A stretch of 64,000 nucleotides of DNA from Bacteroidales bacterium (GTDB lineage Bacteria > Bacteroidota > Bacteroidia > Bacteroidales > F082), in contig JAFPUN010000020.1 of assembly GCA_017395365.1 (NCBI GenBank), forward strand, positions 124,001 through 188,000. The letters are read 5' to 3'. The notes under the pieces are model-generated. The model did not search any database. It was given only the letters and a program-made list of their open reading frames with translations, and had not been told where the DNA came from. Positions within the stretch are counted from its first letter, which is position 1; the number at the start of each line of letters is the position of its first letter. The position numbers and the translations under genes are program-made. Shown here piece by piece: positions 35,922 through 44,072 of the stretch.

Positions 35922-36530
35922 ATGGCAAGATATACAGGTCCAAAAACGAAGATCGCTCGTAAGTTCGGAGAACCCATCTTTGGTTCCGACAAGTACTTCG
36001 AAAAGAGAAATTATCCTCCTGGAATGCATGGCGCCAACAGCAGAAGAAAGAAAGTCTCGGAATACGGCACCCAGCTGAAGGAGAAGCAAAAGGCAAAATA
36101 TACTTATGGAGTTCTCGAGAGACAATTCCACAAGACCTTTGAGCACGCCCGCCGTAAGGAAGGCGTCACCGGTCTCATCCTGATGCAACTTTTGGAATCG
36201 CGCCTTGACAATGTAGTGTACCGCTTGGGTATCGCTCCCACCCGTGCCGCTGCCCGTCAGCTCGTGAACCATTGTCATATCGTCGTCAACGGTAGCGTTC
36301 TCAGCATCCCGTCCTACCTCGTGAAGGTTGGTGATGTGGTTGGCGTCCGTGAGAAATCAAAGAGCTTGGAAGTCATCACCAACTCCCTCGAAGGCCGTCA
36401 AGGCAGCAACTTCGCTTGGCTGGAATGGGATTCTGATAAGATGTGCGGCAAGTTCATGAACTATCCGGCTCGTGAGGAGATCCCGGAGAACATCAACGAA
36501 CAGCTCATCGTTGAATTGTATTCTAAGTAA
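35922..36530 (+). CDS. rpsD: 30S ribosomal protein uS4
   Basis: A 202-residue assembly-initiating protein and likely translational regulator of the alpha part in other bacteria. '[20 protein letters not shown]' starts it; the S4 RNA-binding domain is '[20 protein letters not shown]' and following. It lacks the N-terminal zinc Cys cluster. Confidence 0.98.
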   Translation: MARYTGPKTKIARKFGEPIFGSDKYFEKRNYPPGMHGANSRRKKVSEYGTQLKEKQKAKYTYGVLERQFHKTFEHARRKEGVTGLILMQLLESRLDNVVYRLGIAPTRAAARQLVNHCHIVVNGSVLSIPSYLVKVGDVVGVREKSKSLEVITNSLEGRQGSNFAWLEWDSDKMCGKFMNYPAREEIPENINEQLIVELYSK

Positions 36531-36563
36531 TTGTTGATTGTTAACCTGGTAAATAATATAAAC

Positions 36564-37556
36564 ATGGCAATTTTAGCGTTTCAAAAACCCGATGAGGTTA
36601 TCATGGTTGAAGGCTCCGACACCAAAGGCGTTTTCGAGTTTCGACCTCTAGAACCAGGTTTCGGCATCACCATTGGTAATGCGCTTAGAAGAATCCTGCT
36701 GTCTTCACTTGAAGGCTTTGCTATCACTTCTATCCACATCGACGGTGTCACCCACGAGTTTGCTTCCATCGACGGCGTTATTGAAGACGTCGCTGATATG
36801 GTGCTGAATTTCAAACAAGTGCGCCTCAAACAGGTGGTCCCCACTGAAGTCCACGAGAAGGTCAGCTTTACTATCACCGGCCAAGAGCAATTCAAGGCTG
36901 GCGACATCAACAAGTATCTCTGCTCCTTCCAGGTGCTCAACCCCGATCTCGTCATTTGCAACCTCGAGCCTTCGGTGAAGCTCAATATCGAGCTCAACAT
37001 CAATAAGGGCAGAGGCTATGTGCCTGCCGACGAGAACAAAGTGGCCGGCGCCCCTGTCGACACCATCGCCATCGACTCCATCTATACGCCCATCCGCAAT
37101 GTGAGCTACAAGGTGGAAAACTGGCGTGTCGAGCAGAAGACCGACTATGAGAAGCTGGTCATCGAAATCGACACCGATGGTTCTATCAATCCTAAAGATG
37201 CCTTGAAAGAAGCCGCAAAGATCCTCATCTACCACTTCATGCTCTTCTCCGACGAGAATATCAACCTCGTTCCCGATGAGAAGGCCGTCACCGAAGACTT
37301 TGATGAAGGCTCGTTGCATATCCGTCAGCTCCTCAAGACCAAGCTCGTCGACCTCGACCTCTCGGTTCGTGCGTTGAACTGCTTGAAAGCTGCTGAGGTT
37401 GAAACGCTTGGTGAACTTGTCGCCTTCAATAAGCAAGACCTGCTCAAGTTCCGCAACTTCGGTAAGAAGTCGCTCACTGAACTTGAAGAACTGGTCAGAA
37501 GCAAAGGCCTTGAGTTCGGTATGAATGTCAGCAAATATAAATTAGATAAGGAATAA
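36564..37556 (+). CDS. rpoA: RNA polymerase subunit alpha
   Basis: A 330-residue subunit. The N-terminal dimerisation domain shows '[20 protein letters not shown]', and the C-terminal domain '[20 protein letters not shown]' with '[15 protein letters not shown]' for UP-element and activator contacts. The ATG at 36564 ('[14 protein letters not shown]') is chosen; an ATG 33 bases upstream gives an unlikely N-terminus. Five bases before rplQ. Confidence 0.98.
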   Translation: MAILAFQKPDEVIMVEGSDTKGVFEFRPLEPGFGITIGNALRRILLSSLEGFAITSIHIDGVTHEFASIDGVIEDVADMVLNFKQVRLKQVVPTEVHEKVSFTITGQEQFKAGDINKYLCSFQVLNPDLVICNLEPSVKLNIELNINKGRGYVPADENKVAGAPVDTIAIDSIYTPIRNVSYKVENWRVEQKTDYEKLVIEIDTDGSINPKDALKEAAKILIYHFMLFSDENINLVPDEKAVTEDFDEGSLHIRQLLKTKLVDLDLSVRALNCLKAAEVETLGELVAFNKQDLLKFRNFGKKSLTELEELVRSKGLEFGMNVSKYKLDKE

Positions 37557-37561
37557 GAAAG

Positions 37562-38083
37562 ATGAGACACAATAAGAAATTCAATCACTTGGGAAGAAAA
37601 AGCGCTCACCGCAAGGCCATGCTCTCCAATATGGCTTCCTCGCTGATTCTTAACAAACGCATCATCACGACGACGGCCAAGGCCAAGGCTCTTCGTATGT
37701 ACATTGAGCCCCTGATCACCAAGGCTAAGCCTGAGAATAACACCACGACCGAGACTGGCTCGAGCAACCGCCGCGTTGTTTTTGCTTACCTGCAAAACAA
37801 GTATGCTGTGACTGAGCTGTTCCGCGAGGTGGGTCCGAAAGTGGCTACCCGTCCCGGTGGTTACACCCGCATCATCCGTATGCCGGAAAACCGTAAGGGC
37901 GACGCCGCTGAGATGGCTCTGATGGAACTCGTCGACTACAACGAGGTTTATACTCGCGAGGGTCAAAAGCCTGCCAAGGCTAAGAGCACCCGTCGTAGCA
38001 CTAAGAAAGCTGCTCCTAAAGCTGAAGCAGCTGTCGAGGCTCCCGTCGAAGCTCCCGCTGAAGAAACAGAAGTGAAAGAGTAA
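37562..38083 (+). CDS. rplQ: 50S ribosomal protein bL17 with a long C-terminal tail
   Basis: A 173-residue protein. The first 120 residues ('[20 protein letters not shown]', '[20 protein letters not shown]' region) are standard L17. The last 45 residues are a low-complexity Lys/Ala/Pro/Glu tail ('[20 protein letters not shown]'), as in other Bacteroidetes; it should be disordered. Last gene of the superoperon. Confidence 0.97.
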   Translation: MRHNKKFNHLGRKSAHRKAMLSNMASSLILNKRIITTTAKAKALRMYIEPLITKAKPENNTTTETGSSNRRVVFAYLQNKYAVTELFREVGPKVATRPGGYTRIIRMPENRKGDAAEMALMELVDYNEVYTREGQKPAKAKSTRRSTKKAAPKAEAAVEAPVEAPAEETEVKE

Positions 38084-38104
38084 TGTTTTTTCAATAGATG
38101 AAGG

Positions 38105-38137
38105 AAGGTCGTCATTTCTATGACGGCCTTTTTTTTG
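38105..38137 (+). terminator. Terminator of the ribosomal superoperon
   Basis: AAGGTCGTCAT-TTCT-ATGACGGCCTT is followed by TTTTTTG: 11-base arms (one G-U pair) with a T run, 22 bases after rplQ. Confidence 0.85.
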
Positions 38138-38210
38138 TTATCGGACACTTTTTTTCGCTTTATTTTAAAAAATAGGTAATTTTACCTATGGATATTTTGT
38201 TTTTTATTCC

Positions 38211-38218
38211 TAATTTTG
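38211..38218 (+). promoter_or_regulatory. -7 element (TAATTTTG) for the lipoprotein gene
   Basis: TTCCTAATTTTGCCC fits TAnnTTTG, 62 bases before the ATG at 38280. Confidence 0.65.
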
Positions 38219-38279
38219 CCCTATCATAATCATTTGAAATGATAGTTCAACCTAGTACTAACTTAAAAAACTGATCATT

Positions 38280-39149
38280 ATGAACAAATCAATCAAAAAC
38301 TGGGGCAAAGTCCTCATGATTGCCTGCTTGGGCATTGGTCTTATGACCTTCTCTTCCTGCAAAAAGGATGAACCCGTTAACCCAACTCCTGATCCGGTCA
38401 ATCCTACTCCCGATCCGGTCAATCCCGACCCCGTTAACCCGGGCGGCTCGACATCTGGTGACTCATGGGCCAATCTTATCAACGAGACTCCTCACGAGGC
38501 TGTCGTCAACGGCAACACTTTGACCTATGGCGACCACACCTACACTGTGAGCGGCGAAATTACTTACGACCAAACTTATTATGACACACCTACTGCTTTC
38601 GTGACTTTCACCAACATCCCTTCGGGTGTCACCGAATTCAAGGCTGTGTATGACAACTTACTCGGTTTGTCGCCTCAAGGTGCTGCTGCCATGGTTCCTA
38701 TGGCCATTGAAATCTACGCTCGTGACGCCAATGTGGGTGAACAGTGCTTCAATGTGCTCTGCAACAGCTCTTCGACCGTCGCTGGTATTGTGCGTATCCT
38801 GAAGACCAAGTTCAACTATTCACAATACAGCCCCGAGAACGACCCATACGTTCAGCGTTATTTGCCGGCCGCTTTGCTGAAAGGCGCTACCTACACCAAC
38901 GGTTATAAGCCTGAAGAACCCTACACGGTCAAAATGAGTGGCAACCCCAATGGTGTCCAAGACGCTCCTCTGACCGGAGGCACTGTGTACTATTCTTACA
39001 TCTTGACCGATGGCGGTTGGGACACTTTCCAACGCTCTGTTGAGATCTTCCAACCTTATGGATCCAATAAATATCAGGTGTTCAACTGCCCTGCCACTTA
39101 CACGCAGTGCAGAAACATCCAAAACGGTCCTTGGCAAGGTCTGAAGTAA
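38280..39149 (+). CDS. Lipoprotein of a Bacteroidales-type family (DUF6935-like)
   Basis: A 289-residue lipoprotein. The signal has lipobox 'GLMTFSSCKKD' with lipidated Cys27, followed by KDEP, favouring surface or outer-membrane sorting. Residues 31-53 are a Pro-Asn linker of tandem 'PVNPTPD' units. The domain from about 65 has 'TEFKAVYDNLLGLSPQGAAA' and 'YSPENDPYVQRYLPAALLKG', which I recall from a Bacteroides lipoprotein family (DUF6935); this recall is not certain. No catalytic residues identified. Own promoter and terminator. Confidence 0.85.
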   Translation: MNKSIKNWGKVLMIACLGIGLMTFSSCKKDEPVNPTPDPVNPTPDPVNPDPVNPGGSTSGDSWANLINETPHEAVVNGNTLTYGDHTYTVSGEITYDQTYYDTPTAFVTFTNIPSGVTEFKAVYDNLLGLSPQGAAAMVPMAIEIYARDANVGEQCFNVLCNSSSTVAGIVRILKTKFNYSQYSPENDPYVQRYLPAALLKGATYTNGYKPEEPYTVKMSGNPNGVQDAPLTGGTVYYSYILTDGGWDTFQRSVEIFQPYGSNKYQVFNCPATYTQCRNIQNGPWQGLK

Positions 39150-39171
39150 TTGATTCGACTCAATACACACA

Positions 39172-39200
39172 AAAGGGACGAGAACCTCGTCCCTTTTTTT
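39172..39200 (+). terminator. Terminator of the lipoprotein gene
   Basis: AAAGGGACGAG-AAC-CTCGTCCCTTTTTTT, 10-base perfect arms with a T run, 23 bases past the stop. Confidence 0.85.
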
Positions 39201-39213
39201 GTGATTATTACAT

Positions 39214-39246
39214 GTAAAAAAAAGCCGCTGACTTATCAGCGGCTTT
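39214..39246 (-). terminator. Terminator of the 2-oxoacid oxidoreductase operon
   Basis: On the minus strand AAAGCCGCTGA-TAAG-TCAGCGGCTTT leads into TTTTT, 23 bases past the gamma-subunit stop at 39269. Convergent with the lipoprotein terminator. Confidence 0.85.
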
Positions 39247-39268
39247 CACTTTTTCGGATGACCGATGC

Positions 39269-39814
39269 TTAATTCTCAGCCTTGATGTTGTCCATGCCAA
39301 CCTGCACGGCCTGCATGTTCAGCGGGATGAGCTTGTGGGCGCGCTCAGGCAAGCTGTGACGCAGACCCTCTTCGACGTTCTTGTTGTCGATGATAGGACG
39401 CACTTTCAGGAAGGCACCCAAGATAATCATGTTGAACACCTTGCTGTTGCCCATGTCGGAGGCGAGTTGAGCGCCTTCGATGCTGTAGATGTGGATGTCC
39501 TTACGGGTGGGCTTGTGGGTGATGCCGTTGGGGTCGTAGATGAGGTAGCCACCGGGCTTCACTTTGTCCTCAAACTTGTCGAGCGACTGCTGATTCAGAA
39601 TGACGGCAGTGTCGAAAGCATTAAGGATGGGGGAGCACACGCGCTCGTCGCTGACGATGACGGTCACGTTGGCCGTACCGCCACGCATCTCGGGGCCGTA
39701 TGAAGGCATCCAGCTGACTTCCTTGTCCTGCATGATACCACTGTAAGCAAGGATCTTACCCATTGACAAGACACCTTGTCCGCCGAAACCGGCTATAATA
39801 ATTTCTTCTGTCAT
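39269..39814 (-). CDS. 2-oxoacid:acceptor oxidoreductase, gamma subunit
   Basis: A 181-residue soluble subunit. 'IAGFGGQGVLSMGKILAYSG' is the conserved glycine-rich start of the gamma domain, followed by 'PSYGPEMRGGTANVTVIVSD'. With the genes upstream it forms a four-subunit complex that oxidatively decarboxylates a 2-oxoacid to an acyl-CoA and reduces ferredoxin. Substrate is either 2-oxoglutarate (Kor) or branched 2-oxoacid (Vor); not decidable from this window. Separated from the beta gene by 142 bases with a tandem repeat. Confidence 0.93.
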   Translation of the reverse strand: MTEEIIIAGFGGQGVLSMGKILAYSGIMQDKEVSWMPSYGPEMRGGTANVTVIVSDERVCSPILNAFDTAVILNQQSLDKFEDKVKPGGYLIYDPNGITHKPTRKDIHIYSIEGAQLASDMGNSKVFNMIILGAFLKVRPIIDNKNVEEGLRHSLPERAHKLIPLNMQAVQVGMDNIKAEN

Positions 39815-39860
39815 TGCTATTTAAGTATTTAATGTGAACGATTAGAAATGTGTTTTGACT

Positions 39861-39936
39861 CGGGACGCGGGACTTCGGGACGCGGGACTTGGCTGTCAAA
39901 GTCTCGCGTCTCGTGTCTCGTAGTCTCGCGTCTTAT
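39861..39936. repeat. 15-bp tandem repeat and inverted partner inside the oxidoreductase operon
   Basis: CGGGACGCGGGACTT is repeated exactly twice (39861-39875, 39876-39890). It is followed by AGTCTCGCGTCTCG and TAGTCTCGCGTCTTA, roughly its inverted complement (GAGACGCGAGACT versus GGACGCGGGACT). The 142-base gap has no gene. It can fold into a large GC-rich hairpin between beta and gamma genes. Confidence 0.7.
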
Positions 39937-39956
39937 GTCAATACGGATAAGCATGA

Positions 39957-40766
39957 TTACTTCTTGATGATCTCGAAATTGTCCTTGAGGTCGCCCAAAG
40001 GATAGACGGGCAGCATGTTGTCTTGCAGCCACTTGTTGGCATCGACGGCGCTCATCTTCCAGTTGGAGTTGCAGTTCGAAACGATTTCAACGAAGTTGAC
40101 ACCGTTCTTGTTCTCAATCTGGTTCTGGAAAGCCTTCTTAATGGCCTTCTTGGCGTTACGCACGGCGGCAGCGCTGAATACAGCCTGACGGGTGACGTAG
40201 CGGGTGCCAGGAAGTTGGGCCAGCAGTTGGGTGATCTGGAGCGGGAAACCGTTGTTCGGAGTTCCGTCGGGCCATTGAGGCATACGGCCGTAAGGTGTGG
40301 TGGCGGTCTTCATGCCCACAAGGGTGGTAGGAGCCATCTGGCCACCGGTCATGCCGTAGATACCGTTGTTGACGAAGATCATGGTGATGTTCTCACCACG
40401 GTTGCAGGTGTGGATGGTCTCACAGGTACCGATGGCAGCGAGGTCACCGTCGCCTTGATAGGAGAACACAACCTTGTCGGGCCACACGCGCTTGATACCC
40501 GTGGCGCACGCCGGAGCGCGGCCGTGGGCAGCCTCGACGAAGTCGACGTCGAAGTAATCGTAAGCCATAACGGCGCAACCCACAGGGGAGACACCGATGG
40601 TACGGTCGTCAACGCCAAGCTCTTCAAGCACTTCAGCGATGATGCGGTGCACAGTGCCGTGACCGCAGCCGGGGCAGTAGTGGAAAGGTTTTTCAGTCAG
40701 CAGCTTTGATTTTTCGTAAACCAAGTTTTCAGGCTGGATGATATCTTGTAATGTGATTTCTGCCAT
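39957..40766 (-). CDS. 2-oxoacid:acceptor oxidoreductase, beta subunit (TPP-binding)
   Basis: A 269-residue thiamine-pyrophosphate subunit. 'HYCPGCGHGTVHRIIAEVLE' and the TPP/Mg motif 'SYQGDGDLAAIGTCETIHTC' with 'NNGIYGMTGGQMAPTT' are diagnostic. It pairs with the alpha subunit, only four bases upstream. Whether the physiological substrate is 2-oxoglutarate or a branched 2-oxoacid is open. Confidence 0.95.
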   Translation of the reverse strand: MAEITLQDIIQPENLVYEKSKLLTEKPFHYCPGCGHGTVHRIIAEVLEELGVDDRTIGVSPVGCAVMAYDYFDVDFVEAAHGRAPACATGIKRVWPDKVVFSYQGDGDLAAIGTCETIHTCNRGENITMIFVNNGIYGMTGGQMAPTTLVGMKTATTPYGRMPQWPDGTPNNGFPLQITQLLAQLPGTRYVTRQAVFSAAAVRNAKKAIKKAFQNQIENKNGVNFVEIVSNCNSNWKMSAVDANKWLQDNMLPVYPLGDLKDNFEIIKK

Positions 40767-40770
40767 TGTC

Positions 40771-41856
40771 TTATTCTCCTATAATTTGTTTCTTCATAGC
40801 TTCGAGAACTTCTTCCGGGGTGTGGATGATGCCACCGACGCGGCCAAAGTGTTCGGCCTTGGCGCGGCCGTTGCAGGCCAGCAGCACGTCTTCGATCATC
40901 TGACCACAGCTCAATTCGACTGAGAGGAATCCCTTGACACCCTTGTCGATGAGGTTACGGATGGCTTGGGTGGGGTAGGGCCACAGGGTGATGGGACGGA
41001 GCAAACCGACCTTCAGGCCAGCGGCGCGACCAAGTTGCACAGACTTCTGGGCGATACGGGCGCTGGAGCCGTAGGCGACGAACACGTACTCGGCATCGTC
41101 GCAGTCGATCATTTCATAACGGACTTCGTTCTTGGTCACTTCATCGTACTTGCGTTGGAGGTGACGGTTGTGCTCTTCCATGCGGGCGGAGTCGAGGTCC
41201 AAGGAGGTGATGACGCGGTGTTGCGTTCCACGCTTGCGGCCGGTGAGTGCCCAAGGATACTTGGCTTTGATTTCCTCTTCAGTGAGGCGGGCCTTCTGTT
41301 CGGGCAAGACGACCTTTTCCATCATCTGGCCGATGGCACCGTCGGAGAGGATGCACACTGCCATTCTGTACTTGAAGGCGAGGTCGAAGCCCAGCGGCAC
41401 GAAGTCAGCCATTTCCTGAACGGAAGCAGGGGCGAGGACGATGTTACGATAGTCGCCGTTGCCACCACCCTTGGTGTTCTGGAAATAGTCGGCTTGTGAG
41501 GGCTGGATGGTACCCAGGCCCGGGCCGCCACGGACGACGTCGGCGAAGACGCAAGGCACTTCGGCGCCAGCAATGTAAGCCAAACCTTCTTGTTTCAGGC
41601 ACACGCCTGGGCTGGACGAGGAGGTCATGACGCGCTTTCCGGCTGCACCGGCGGCATACACCATGTTGATGGCTGCCAATTCACTTTCAGCTTGAAGAAC
41701 GACCATACCGGTACGTTCGTAAGGGTTCTGTTCCGACAGATACTCGATCACTTCCGACTGGGGGGTGATAGGATATCCGAAATAAGCATCGGCGCCGCAG
41801 CGGATGGCGGCTTCAGCCAATGCCTCGTTACCCTTCATCAGTTTTAATTCTCCCAT
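40771..41856 (-). CDS. vorB: 2-oxoacid:acceptor oxidoreductase, alpha subunit (VorB/KorA type)
   Basis: A 361-residue subunit. 'GELKLMKGNEALAEAAIRCG' and 'GYPITPQSEVIEYL' open it, and 'VMTSSSSPGVCLKQEGLAYI', 'RGGPGLGTIQPSQADYFQ' are the family signatures. It matches proteins I know as 3-methyl-2-oxobutanoate dehydrogenase subunit VorB. Gene order in transcription is ferredoxin, alpha, beta, gamma. It feeds reduced ferredoxin into anaerobic metabolism, or runs in reverse. Confidence 0.94.
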   Translation of the reverse strand: MGELKLMKGNEALAEAAIRCGADAYFGYPITPQSEVIEYLSEQNPYERTGMVVLQAESELAAINMVYAAGAAGKRVMTSSSSPGVCLKQEGLAYIAGAEVPCVFADVVRGGPGLGTIQPSQADYFQNTKGGGNGDYRNIVLAPASVQEMADFVPLGFDLAFKYRMAVCILSDGAIGQMMEKVVLPEQKARLTEEEIKAKYPWALTGRKRGTQHRVITSLDLDSARMEEHNRHLQRKYDEVTKNEVRYEMIDCDDAEYVFVAYGSSARIAQKSVQLGRAAGLKVGLLRPITLWPYPTQAIRNLIDKGVKGFLSVELSCGQMIEDVLLACNGRAKAEHFGRVGGIIHTPEEVLEAMKKQIIGE

Positions 41857-41895
41857 TATGTAAGATTTTTTGATTTGTTAGACAATAGGTTTTGA

Positions 41896-42120
41896 TTACA
41901 GGGCTTTCTTGTAAACCTTGATAACGCCGTCGGGGCAGGTGATGCCGCAGCTAGCGCAGCCGATGCAGGCTTCGGGGTTCGCCATGAAGGCGTAATTGTA
42001 ACCTTTTCCGTTTACTTCTTTTGCCAATTCGATGACACCGCAGGGGCAGGCCGTGATGCAAACACCACAACCTTTGCAACGCTCGATGTCAACCACGATG
42101 GCTCCTCTGAATTTTGCCAT
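41896..42120 (-). CDS. Two-cluster ferredoxin subunit of the 2-oxoacid oxidoreductase
   Basis: A 74-residue protein with two CxxCxxCxxxCP motifs ('CKGCGVCITACPCGVIELA' and 'CIGCASCGITCPDGVIKVY'), binding two [4Fe-4S] clusters. It is the delta subunit carrying electrons from the TPP site. First gene of the operon; the alpha gene follows after 39 bases. Confidence 0.95.
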   Translation of the reverse strand: MAKFRGAIVVDIERCKGCGVCITACPCGVIELAKEVNGKGYNYAFMANPEACIGCASCGITCPDGVIKVYKKAL

Positions 42121-42165
42121 ATTGATTTAGATTTAGGATTTGTTGTGTCTTTAAATAATGAGCCA

Positions 42166-42173
42166 CGAAATTA
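42166..42173 (-). promoter_or_regulatory. -7-like element (TAATTTCG) of the oxidoreductase operon
   Basis: The minus strand reads TAATTTCG, one mismatch from TAnnTTTG, 46 bases before the ferredoxin ATG. Same variant as before lpdA. Confidence 0.45.
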
Positions 42174-42252
42174 GGGAATTTTGGGCAATTGTTACTCGAC
42201 TTTTCGTTTTATTTCGGGGCAAAATGCTAATTTAGATTCATTTTAAACAACA

Positions 42253-42283
42253 TTGTCGCAATCTGCGTCTCGCAGATTGACAA
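42253..42283. repeat. REP hairpin, upstream copy
   Basis: AATCTGCG-TCT-CGCAGATT, extended by TTGTC/GACAA outer arms. Same family as the copies around the transposase at 43172-43891. It lies in the gap between the oxidoreductase and the barrel gene; the rest of the gap (42121-42364) holds no gene. Confidence 0.8.
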
Positions 42284-42364
42284 CGGCCGTCATTGGCTTC
42301 TGAATGGTTTTTGGAATGATTTTTGTAATAAAATATCATTATTAACCATTAAAACTTGTTGAAT

Positions 42365-43093
42365 ATGAAAAAGTTATCAATAATTATAATCGCTCTGATG
42401 CTGATGACTCATGGTTTTGCACAAGAAATACACTTAGATGGTGTTACTCCTACAACAAATACCACAACAAATACCACAACAAATAGTCATTGTACATCTC
42501 TCTATGTTTATGGTGGGATTGGTATGTTGGATTGGCTTTCAAGTTTTATCTCTATAATGTATGGAAATGGGCTTTTGGTTACTCATTATGATGTAGGTTT
42601 TTTGCTTAATCAGAAAGTCAGTTCACATTGGAGTGTGGGCTTAGGTTCTGAGTTTCATGGAAGCCAGGCGTTGAATAGTTTTGTAAATGAGGGGTTGGGG
42701 CCTGTTTTTTACTTGGACAAGGATTTTCATACGGTTCCAGTGTATGCCAATGTCAGGTTTACTATTGTGAACAAGGTTGCTCGACCCTATTTGGAGCTTA
42801 AAGCGGGATATGCCTTTCCCTTGAATACAGTATATGGAGCTTCAAGAGCAGATGTGCTAAATCACACATATAATGGGTATCCAGAACCAGGCTTTCAAGG
42901 ACCTATAAAAGCAGGTGGTTTTTATGCTGCATTTGCGGCAGGGTGTGATATTGGACGACAAGGTGTTTCATTGGGCGTGACTTGCATGCCGATTAAAGGA
43001 GATTTTATTGATTATAGCACGAATGAAACACTTTCAAAAGAAGGTCCAATGCTGAACATCTTTGTAAGATACTATTTCGCTGTGTTGAAGTAA
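42365..43093 (+). CDS. Putative outer-membrane beta-barrel protein
   Basis: A 242-residue exported protein with signal MKKLSIIIIALMLMTHGFAQ. A Thr/Asn tandem ('TTNTTTNTTTNSH', from 9-base DNA repeats) precedes alternating aromatic/polar strands such as 'KVSSHWSVGLGSEFHGSQAL' and 'FVRYYFAVLK' at the C-terminus, which ends in Phe/Tyr-rich strands like small barrels. No enzyme motif. AT-rich relative to neighbours. Function unknown. The ATG at 42365 is used because it starts the signal peptide. Confidence 0.75.
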   Translation: MKKLSIIIIALMLMTHGFAQEIHLDGVTPTTNTTTNTTTNSHCTSLYVYGGIGMLDWLSSFISIMYGNGLLVTHYDVGFLLNQKVSSHWSVGLGSEFHGSQALNSFVNEGLGPVFYLDKDFHTVPVYANVRFTIVNKVARPYLELKAGYAFPLNTVYGASRADVLNHTYNGYPEPGFQGPIKAGGFYAAFAAGCDIGRQGVSLGVTCMPIKGDFIDYSTNETLSKEGPMLNIFVRYYFAVLK

Positions 43094-43109
43094 CTATTCT
43101 CATTGTCGC

Positions 43110-43199
43110 AATCTGCGTCCTCGCAGATTGATTTACACTGTCGTCATTTGCGTCCCGCAAATGAAAAAAAACTACCTTTTCGACTGCGGGACGCAGTCG
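43110..43199. repeat. Three REP hairpins downstream of the RAYT gene
   Basis: AATCTGCG-TCCT-CGCAGATT (43110-43129), CATTTGCG-TCC-CGCAAATG (43145-43163) and CGACTGCG-GGA-CGCAGTCG (43181-43199). The last overlaps the 3' end of the transposase gene (stop at 43172). Confidence 0.85.
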
Positions 43200-43891
43200 T
43201 TGACAATGTCGCTGGCAACCCATGCCAAGTCCTTGTTATTTGCAATGATATAACGCACAACGTTGTCAAAATGCACTTCGTCTCTAATCAATCGGTCGTA
43301 TGATTCTGATTGCCATACAGGGCCGCTTTTCTTTTCGTTTTTGTTGATTTCCTTTGCGGTGTAGCTCTTTAATGACCTCATAATCTCTGTCAACTTGAGT
43401 CCTTCTCTAAGTTTCATGAGTATATGGACATGGTTAGGCATTACGACAAAGGCCACCAAGTCATATCGTTTGCCATTAAAGAATAGCAATGCGTCCTCTA
43501 CAATTTTCCTGTTGCTTTGCTTTTTGAGCAGACAGTTTCCATAATTGTTGTCCAACCATTTATCTACTGCCTTTCCAAACTTGTTGATGTATTCTATTGT
43601 CACCTTCTCATTCCATGGTTGGGGGTGTTGTTTCAGCCAACTTTCTTTTTCATCGCGAAGCCATTGCAGTTTTTCTTGGGGTAGGGAATCATGCAATCGA
43701 AAGGTAACGAATACATACTTGTCGTCTTGATGCCAGTGAGGTAGGAAAGTGCCCCAATCAAAATGCTCAAAATCATTTTCATTGAAAAAAGACTCGTTGT
43801 CCCAATCTGCACTCCCGCAGATTGTTTTTCCATCGTCACCATTTGCGTCCTCGCAAATGAACCCCTGTTCACTTTTTAGGTCTTGTTGCAT
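43172..43891 (-). CDS. REP-associated tyrosine transposase (RAYT, TnpA-REP)
   Basis: A 239-residue Y1 HUH nuclease. The metal-binding HUH motif is 'VVMPNHVHILMKL' (H154, H156), the catalytic Tyr is Y177 in 'LKSYTAKEIN', and 'PVWQSESYDRLIRDEVHFDN' with 'VVRYIIANN' is the RAYT signature. These are single-copy relatives of the IS200/IS605 transposases that act on REP hairpins. A promoter element TAAGTTTG lies 20 bases before the ATG at 43891, which supports the long N-terminus. Residues 10-33 are encoded by two REP hairpins (43804-43859), and the last residues by a third. At least nine REP copies surround it. Confidence 0.93.
   Translation of the reverse strand: MQQDLKSEQGFICEDANGDDGKTICGSADWDNESFFNENDFEHFDWGTFLPHWHQDDKYVFVTFRLHDSLPQEKLQWLRDEKESWLKQHPQPWNEKVTIEYINKFGKAVDKWLDNNYGNCLLKKQSNRKIVEDALLFFNGKRYDLVAFVVMPNHVHILMKLREGLKLTEIMRSLKSYTAKEINKNEKKSGPVWQSESYDRLIRDEVHFDNVVRYIIANNKDLAWVASDIVNDCVPQSKR
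43804..43859. repeat. Two REP hairpins inside the RAYT 5' coding region
   Basis: AATCTGC-actccc-GCAGATT (43804-43823) and CATTTGCG-TCCT-CGCAAATG (43840-43859) lie within the N-terminal codons of the transposase. Confidence 0.85.
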
Positions 43892-43910
43892 TGTGTGAAG
43901 TTTGAGATTG

Positions 43911-43918
43911 CAAACTTA
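43911..43918 (-). promoter_or_regulatory. -7 element (TAAGTTTG) for the RAYT gene
   Basis: The minus strand reads TAAGTTTG, a full TAnnTTTG match, 20 bases before the ATG at 43891. Confidence 0.55.
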
Positions 43919-43930
43919 CTAAAAACAAAT

Positions 43931-44064
43931 GAGGATGCAAATGACATCCTCATTGTCTCGTCATTGTCACAATCTGCGTCCCGCAGATTGAATCATTGTC
44001 ATGATCTGCGGCTCGCAGATTGAACGAAGTATTATCTTGTTTTCCAACTGCGGGACGCAGTTGG
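43931..44064. repeat. REP cluster upstream of the RAYT gene
   Basis: A hairpin GAGGATG...CATCCTC (43931-43951), then AATCTGCG-TCC-CGCAGATT (43971-43989), ATCTGCG-GCT-CGCAGAT (44004-44020) and CCAACTGCG-GGA-CGCAGTTGG (44044-44064). The last ends nine bases from the aminotransferase stop and may also end its transcript. Confidence 0.85.
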
Positions 44065-44072
44065 CGACAGTG

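Noticed and set aside
39861-39936. CRISPR-like short repeats
   Set aside because: Only two adjacent 15-bp units without spacers and no cas genes in the window; it is a tandem repeat.
43110-44064. CRISPR array in the hairpin-rich region
   Set aside because: The repeats are short palindromes of varying stem sequence and irregular spacing, as expected of REPs beside a RAYT.
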